This document shows positions 59,323 through 64,000 of a DNA stretch of 64,000 nt, one piece after another. The notes under the pieces were generated by a model, which was not told where the DNA came from, searched no databases, and saw only the letters and a program-made list of their open reading frames with translations. The first letter of the stretch is position 1. Every line of letters begins with the position of its first letter. The translations under genes and the position numbers were made by a program. Location: assembly GCA_026708185.1 (NCBI GenBank), contig JAPOVK010000007.1, forward strand, positions 1 to 64,000, written 5' to 3'. The DNA comes from Gammaproteobacteria bacterium. Lineage in GTDB: Bacteria > Pseudomonadota > Gammaproteobacteria > Pseudomonadales > Azotimanducaceae.

Positions 59323-59351
59323 ATCATAGCAGACGACACCGAGAGCCGTAA
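59323..59351 (-). promoter_or_regulatory. possible sigma-70 promoter of sdhCDAB
   Basis: TATGAT (-10, 59323-59328) with a weak TTACGG (-35, 59346-59351) 17 bases upstream; start would be near 59315, about 20 bases before sdhC. The -35 is poor, so an activator is likely. Confidence 0.4.
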
Positions 59352-59455
59352 TCGCGGTGGCCGGGATGCCGACTCCGAGACTGCAGGAACCGGCTTCTAT
59401 TCGCCAGTGTGGGTCAGGCCGTAGGACAGGGCTGGATCAGTCCCAGCGGGTCGAT

Positions 59456-60706
59456 TCACTTGCCCACTACGGGAAACTCGGGCCGCTGCCCGAGACTCGC
59501 GTCCGAGACGACTTCATCGCGAAACAGCCTAGGGTAGTAGTAACCCCTCAGCGCGGCATGAAAGTCGCGCACCCGCTGTTCATAGGCGAGCGAGTCAGCC
59601 ATGCTCGTGCCCGCGATGGCTTGCAGGGCGCGAGTCGAGAGCGCGGGCGGCGCAAGCCAGGCGAGCGTTCCAGCAAGCCGGTCACGCCTGATGCGCCCTT
59701 CGCGATAGGCCCGGGATAACGGCTCGACGATCTGGTCCCCGACCTGCTGAAAGGCGTAGTACCACTTCCATTCAAACGACTGGCCGACTTGTGTGTAGTC
59801 CGCCCATTCCGGGTGGCGCTCAACGAAGGGCTCCATGGTCGCCGACTTGGGCAAATCCCACGCGTCGTTCACGGCCTCCCTCTGGGTCAGCATGACTTCG
59901 CCGCCTTCCGGCACCGGCACGGCGGTTTCCACCGAGCTCTCGATGGCTGCGGGGACCACCACGGCGAGCGCCAGCCATGCGCCGATCAGGGCCGTCAGGT
60001 TGACCGGGCTGCTCCAGCCGAAGCGGTCGACAAACGCGCAAAAGCCCCACCAGAATCCGATGTGCAAGGCCACGACGAGGCTTGCAAGCGCGAGCTTCGC
60101 AGCGCCCGTTCCGACCAGCAAACCGGCGGCCCAGAGTGGCACGAGCAGGCAGAGCGTCAGTGCGCCGACCCTCAAGACCGCCCGGACGAACCAAGGACTT
60201 CCCCGGCTCGCTGCCGTTGCGCCAAGTAGCTCATAGCGGCCTGCAGCGCGCTCCCTGGAACGCAGGTCATGCAACAAGAGGATCAGCAACAACGGCGCAA
60301 GCATGCTCGCGGCAAACGCGAAGTCGAAACGGCCGATCAGGGCAAAGTCGGGGTTTTCCGCGTCAGTTTCGTAAATCTGTCCTTCCAGGGCGAGCGCGCG
60401 GATATGGTGTTTCCAGGGCGAGGTGTCGCGCTGGCCCAGCGCGGCAAAGGCGAAATCCGACGGCGAGTCGTGGGTCAGGTGGAACGTGTAGTACGCCACG
60501 TCTCCCCAGTCCTGGTGCAGACCCCTCAGCACGTCCCGTTCGGCGCGGTCGACTTCGATCAGCTCGTTCAGGACGGTGCGTTGCGCGGCGACCTCGCGCA
60601 GGCCAAGAAAAACCGACAGGCCCGCGACAAGCACCGCGATCCCCAGCCAGAGCAACGCTGCCCGGTCTTTCGCGAGAAACCGCAGTTCTCGAAACGATCC
60701 GGTCAC
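59456..60706 (-). CDS. ABC exporter permease, DUF3526 family (second)
   Basis: 416 residues. N-terminal transmembrane helix (LLWLGIAVLVAGLSVFLGL), a large extracytoplasmic loop, then five further hydrophobic segments (about 140-270) and a C-terminal soluble part. Matches the paired DUF3526 permeases. Overlaps the end of the first permease gene by four bases (ATGA). Forms a heterodimeric channel with it; substrate unknown. Confidence 0.8.
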   Translation of the reverse strand: MTGSFRELRFLAKDRAALLWLGIAVLVAGLSVFLGLREVAAQRTVLNELIEVDRAERDVLRGLHQDWGDVAYYTFHLTHDSPSDFAFAALGQRDTSPWKHHIRALALEGQIYETDAENPDFALIGRFDFAFAASMLAPLLLILLLHDLRSRERAAGRYELLGATAASRGSPWFVRAVLRVGALTLCLLVPLWAAGLLVGTGAAKLALASLVVALHIGFWWGFCAFVDRFGWSSPVNLTALIGAWLALAVVVPAAIESSVETAVPVPEGGEVMLTQREAVNDAWDLPKSATMEPFVERHPEWADYTQVGQSFEWKWYYAFQQVGDQIVEPLSRAYREGRIRRDRLAGTLAWLAPPALSTRALQAIAGTSMADSLAYEQRVRDFHAALRGYYYPRLFRDEVVSDASLGQRPEFPVVGK

Positions 60707-62139
60707 GGCTGCACCCTCCGCGCGGCCAACGCGCCGATGGCAGCGAGCATCAGGAGCCAGGCGAACAGCATGGCTGCGGGTGTGCTGGCGCGCGCCAGGC
60801 GTTCGGTGGCCGCGGCGGGCCGGAAAGTAAACTCGTCGAGCACGTTCCAGTTTTCGGCCGACATGCGCGTGCGTTTCGAAGCCTCGGCATCGATGTTGCG
60901 ATTGATGTCATCGCCATAGGCGAGTTGCTCGACATGCACGCGATTGAGGCCCTGCACGAAGTCGAAGCGCACGACCTCGGCTTCGCGAAGGAAACGATGG
61001 TGGGTTGCCAGGTCGGTCCCCGATAGTGCGCGGGAGCCTGCCGCGACCGCCAAGACCGGCGACAGCCAGCCGAAGGATGCAGCGAACCGGGCCTGACCCG
61101 CTTCGAGAGCCATACGCTCTTCGGCATGCCGGTTCATCACCTCCGTCAGATCCGCTTCCGCGGCTCGAGCGACCACGCCCCGGAAGTTAACCGGCAAGTC
61201 TTCCACGCGAGTCACATCGTATTGCGCAAGCAGGTCTGCCTGAAGCTGCCGAAATTCGGGTGCACTCGCGTTGTGACCATCGCCGACTGCGCGCAGTTCA
61301 GCCTGCATATTGAGGTCGGTCTCTATCTTGCCCGGCACGGGGATGAGGCTACTTGCGGATTCGACTCCAATGCGTGGGATGATCAAGGCGGTGCCGAGCC
61401 AGACTAGGGCCAGTATGCCGAGGGCGAGGCTGCGAGAGCGGGCTACGCTCGATACGAGCAGGATGAGACTGCACCAGACGAGCAAATAGAGCGCGTAGAG
61501 GCCAATGACGCCGGCACTCGCCAGTGGCGCCGCTCCCCGTCCGACGGCCACAGCGCACATGACCGCAAGCGGCAGCAACAGCGCAAGGGATAGGCCCACC
61601 AGGGCAATCCCCTTGCCGGCGTAGAGCTCTGTTCCCGTCACGCCCTGCGCGAGCAGCGGCACCAGCGTGGTCTCCTCGCGCTCGCGAATGATCAGGCCAT
61701 GGCCGATGGCGATCAGTAGCAAGGGCAGAAACAACTGATACGCGAGAGCGGTCGTCAGATCCTCGAATCCGCCGAGTTCGGCGCTCGCCCTCGCGTCGGC
61801 GAACATGGCCGTGTTTTGCCGATGGCCTTCCAGGAACATCGACTGTCCGGTGACCGAATCCACGCCAGGGTCGATCACCGAAAGGGGCGGGGGAACGCGG
61901 AACACGTAGTGCCCGTAATGCACCATGCGATGCGGGTGACGATCTGGCTGAGACAGGAAAGTCGCCTCGGCAACGGCCTGCTGGTGTATGCGCGCATGAT
62001 GGGCCTCGCTCATCCTGAGCGCGGTGACAACGCTCGTCGAGGTCAACAACAGGGCCGTGATCAGCAACGCGCCGAATGCAAGCCGCGACCTCAGCCACAG
62101 CCGCCATTCCGCATGAGCTATGGTGAGAATCCGGCTCAT
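60703..62139 (-). CDS. ABC exporter permease, DUF3526 family (first)
   Basis: 478 residues: N-terminal helix (LAFGALLITALLLTSTSVVTA), long external loop, then transmembrane bundle (about 135-260; LFLPLLLIAIGHGLIIREREETTL is the conserved DUF3526-like start), second loop and C-terminal helix (PAAMLFAWLLMLAAIGALAA). Overlaps the ATPase stop by four bases. Works with the ATPase and the second permease. Confidence 0.82.
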   Translation of the reverse strand: MSRILTIAHAEWRLWLRSRLAFGALLITALLLTSTSVVTALRMSEAHHARIHQQAVAEATFLSQPDRHPHRMVHYGHYVFRVPPPLSVIDPGVDSVTGQSMFLEGHRQNTAMFADARASAELGGFEDLTTALAYQLFLPLLLIAIGHGLIIREREETTLVPLLAQGVTGTELYAGKGIALVGLSLALLLPLAVMCAVAVGRGAAPLASAGVIGLYALYLLVWCSLILLVSSVARSRSLALGILALVWLGTALIIPRIGVESASSLIPVPGKIETDLNMQAELRAVGDGHNASAPEFRQLQADLLAQYDVTRVEDLPVNFRGVVARAAEADLTEVMNRHAEERMALEAGQARFAASFGWLSPVLAVAAGSRALSGTDLATHHRFLREAEVVRFDFVQGLNRVHVEQLAYGDDINRNIDAEASKRTRMSAENWNVLDEFTFRPAAATERLARASTPAAMLFAWLLMLAAIGALAARRVQP

Positions 62140-62852
62140 GCTGCGTGCGCGGCGAACGCGGCATGCACCGCCTCGGTGTCGATCCGGTCCATGCCCGATG
62201 GGCGGTCGAAGCTACCGACGAGTTCGCCCTTGTGCAGGAGGTGGATCCGGTCGGCGACATGGCAGGCGCCGTAGACGTCATGGGTTACCAGCAAGACGGT
62301 TCGGCCCGCTTCGGCGAGATCCCGGACCAGCCGATTGAAGTCGTCGATCGCCGCGGGGTCGAGACCGGCGGTGGGCTCGTCCAGGAGCAGAATAGGCGTC
62401 TCTCTCAGGATGGCCATGGCAATCGCCACCTTTTGCCGCATGCCCTTTGAGTAGGTTTGCATACGCATTTCACGGGCCTCGGCCTGTAAAGCCACCCGGT
62501 CCAAGGCGGCATCGAGGGCTCGCCGGTCCGTGTCCGTCTTGGCGAGAGACAGGAAGTAGCGGAGATTCTCATAGGCATTCAGGTGGCCATACAGGGTGGC
62601 CGCCTCGGGCAGGTAGGCGATTGCTTGCCGGGCGGCACTTACGTTTTCGCTCACGGCGCGGCCCTGGACGTGCGCGCTTCCCGACACCGGCGTTAGGAAG
62701 CCGAGGAAGGTCAGCAAAGTGGTTGACTTGCCGGCCCCATTGCCGCCCAGCAAGGCATGAACCTGGCCTTGCTGCATGCTGAAGGAGACGTCCTTCAACA
62801 CTTGCTGGCCGGAGCGTTCCACGGTGAGCGCCTTAGCGTTAAGCACGGGCAT
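62136..62852 (-). CDS. ABC transporter ATP-binding protein
   Basis: 238 residues with Walker A GGNGAGKST, Q-loop YLPEAATLYG, signature YSKGMRQKV, Walker B ILLLDEPTAGLDP and VTHDVYG. ATG 62852 has GGAG nine bases upstream. Drives the two DUF3526 permeases. The group sits downstream of a TonB receptor, an arrangement seen in Gram-negative transport loci of unknown ligand. Confidence 0.88.
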   Translation of the reverse strand: MPVLNAKALTVERSGQQVLKDVSFSMQQGQVHALLGGNGAGKSTTLLTFLGFLTPVSGSAHVQGRAVSENVSAARQAIAYLPEAATLYGHLNAYENLRYFLSLAKTDTDRRALDAALDRVALQAEAREMRMQTYSKGMRQKVAIAMAILRETPILLLDEPTAGLDPAAIDDFNRLVRDLAEAGRTVLLVTHDVYGACHVADRIHLLHKGELVGSFDRPSGMDRIDTEAVHAAFAAHAA

Positions 62853-63038
62853 GGCTTGAGACTCCGAGTCTGGTCGATTGCACGATCTGGAAGTCGCTGA
62901 GCCCGGGGTCTTGCGTTTCTCGTCATCGACGCGGCCCGGGCTGTTGCTGCTTTCGTTGGTAATTGGTGGTGGCTCAAGAGCTGAGTTGGGCTGGCCCAAG
63001 GTGCAACCGGCTGCGGTCGCACCGTGGACCCGTGCCGG

Positions 63039-64000
63039 CTAGAACGAGTAGGCCGCCGTTAGGCGGTAGCTACGCGGCGCGCCTGGCTCGACCCAAACAT
63101 CCGCATACGAGTTGGTGTAGTACGTCTCGTCAAACGCGTTGGCCAGGTCAACGCGCACGGCGAACCGTTCCGTGGGGGCGATCTGGCCAAAGAGACGCGC
63201 GGTGGTGTAGCCCGGCAGATGGAAGTCAAAAGCCGTGAACCCTAGCCGCTCGTCCGTGTACTGAAGGCCGGCGCCCACCTGTGCGGGCACGCCCGCCACC
63301 TCGAAGCTCTGGCTGAGCTGCAGGCTTAGCTGATGCTCCGGCGAGTTGATGAGCGGGTCGCCCGCTTCAATGAGCACGCCCCAGTCGGCCTCGAGATTGC
63401 TGGTGGTGAACACGGCGTCGATGTACGCGTATGAAAGCCACAGATTGAAGCCGGTCTCGAAGGCGAGGTCCGCGTCCACTTCGAATCCGCGGCTGCGTGC
63501 CTTGCCTGCATCGCGGGAGAACCACCCAACCGCTACCGCCTCCGGCCGGTCGTCGTTCACCAGGATGTTGCTCTGGTCCACTCGGAACAGCGCGAACGTG
63601 AGCGCACCGGAGACGCCTTCCGAGAACTGCCTGCATCCAGCTTCAGCCCAATCTCCGCAGACTGGGTGATGTTGGGAGCGAACTGTTGGCCTTGATAGTC
63701 GGAGCCCGCTTGTTGGCGGAAGCCCTCGCCGTAGGAAGCGTAGAGGCTCAAGCCCTCGTTGACGGCGTAGACCGCGCCGAACTGCGGCGAGACACGGGTA
63801 TCCGTTGACGACGTGGTCGTTGCCGGGACCGCGCGAAGGTTGGTCAAATCCTGCTCGAAGTCATCCCAGCGCAAGCCTAGGCGAACCTGCAGCCGCTCGG
63901 TGATGTCGATCTGGTCCTGGATGTAGACGCCGAGTCCTTGCAGATCCTCCTGCCGGTTGGTGTTCGGGCCAGGCACCGGCCGGGGAGACTGGCCGTACAC
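63039..64000 (-). pseudogene. TonB-dependent receptor, C-terminal part, frameshifted and truncated by the window edge
   Basis: Beta-barrel strands of a TonB-dependent outer-membrane receptor (YIQDQIDITERLQVRLGLRWDDF, GAVYAVNEGLSLYASYGEGF, and the terminal RLTAAYSF). The frame breaks near 63624-63630: QSAEIGLKLDAG is followed in another frame by FSEGVSGALTFALFRVDQSNIL, consistent with loss of one base in the run GCAGGCAGTTCTCGG. Both sides are normal receptor sequence, so this is either one recent mutation or a sequencing error. The barrel ends 187 bases before the ABC ATPase gene and on the same strand; substrate unknown. Confidence 0.8.

Overview
The window is G+C-rich proteobacterial chromosome. 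The sdhCDAB-sucAB-lpd-sucCD order, SdhA/SdhC/SdhD/SucA proteins close to the Escherichia coli ones, a GacA/UvrY-type regulator and a long-form HisG all point to a gammaproteobacterium, probably an uncultivated or little-studied one. This placement is inferred from gene content only; no rRNA gene is present.

Layout. 1-3128 (+): a tightly coupled set (dgcN, dgcA, class IV aminotransferase, PhzF-like isomerase) that looks like D-glutamate/D-amino-acid catabolism. 3205-8604 (-): an OmpA-like protein and a 1407-residue surface protein with about ten Ig-like repeats and a C-terminal beta-barrel. 8880-12913 (-): pdxA, a type II glutamine synthetase with its own terminator, sigma-54 promoter and paired NtrC-like sites, and a thiamine-diphosphate enzyme. 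13073-15713 (+): hisI, hisG, a GH88/105-like hydrolase and a small flavin-fold protein. 15730-17782 (-): thiolase, zinc-ribbon OB protein and a MoaD/ThiS-like sulfur carrier. 17839-22191 (-): an ABC exporter with a giant permease. 22387-24448: divergent MocR regulator (PLP lysine replaced by arginine) and MOSC protein.

24513-44373 is a genomic island of about 19.9 kb inserted in the 3' end of tRNA-Glu(UUC). A 14-bp direct repeat, TGGCGTCCCCTAGG, flanks it; a P4-type integrase lies just inside the left end; and a 14-bp copy of the motif CGTAGTGGGAACTT lies just inside each end. Its cargo is mostly defence-like: hicAB; vsr; a coupled operon of C5-cytosine methyltransferase, MORC/MutL-like GHKL ATPase with a zinc ribbon, Mrr-nuclease/SF2-helicase fusion and an unknown 176-residue protein; a GIY-YIG protein; a second tyrosine recombinase in a four-gene coupled operon; a trypsin-like protease next to a membrane coiled-coil protein; a cysteine-rich protein; and a 1516-residue sacsin-like ATPase fused to a probable PD-(D/E)XK nuclease. 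Two strongly structured non-coding segments lie in the 580-bp gap before that last gene.

44520-64000 (-) is core genome: a DUF815 ATPase, a UvrY/GacA-like regulator whose phosphoacceptor Asp54 is Glu, htpG, the complete succinate dehydrogenase and 2-oxoglutarate dehydrogenase/succinyl-CoA synthetase block, and an ABC exporter with two DUF3526 permeases beside a TonB-dependent receptor that carries a frameshift and runs off the window. Many neighbours share ATGA or GTGA stop/start overlaps; these fixed several non-ATG starts (sdhA, sdhD, sucB, the 91-residue island protein).
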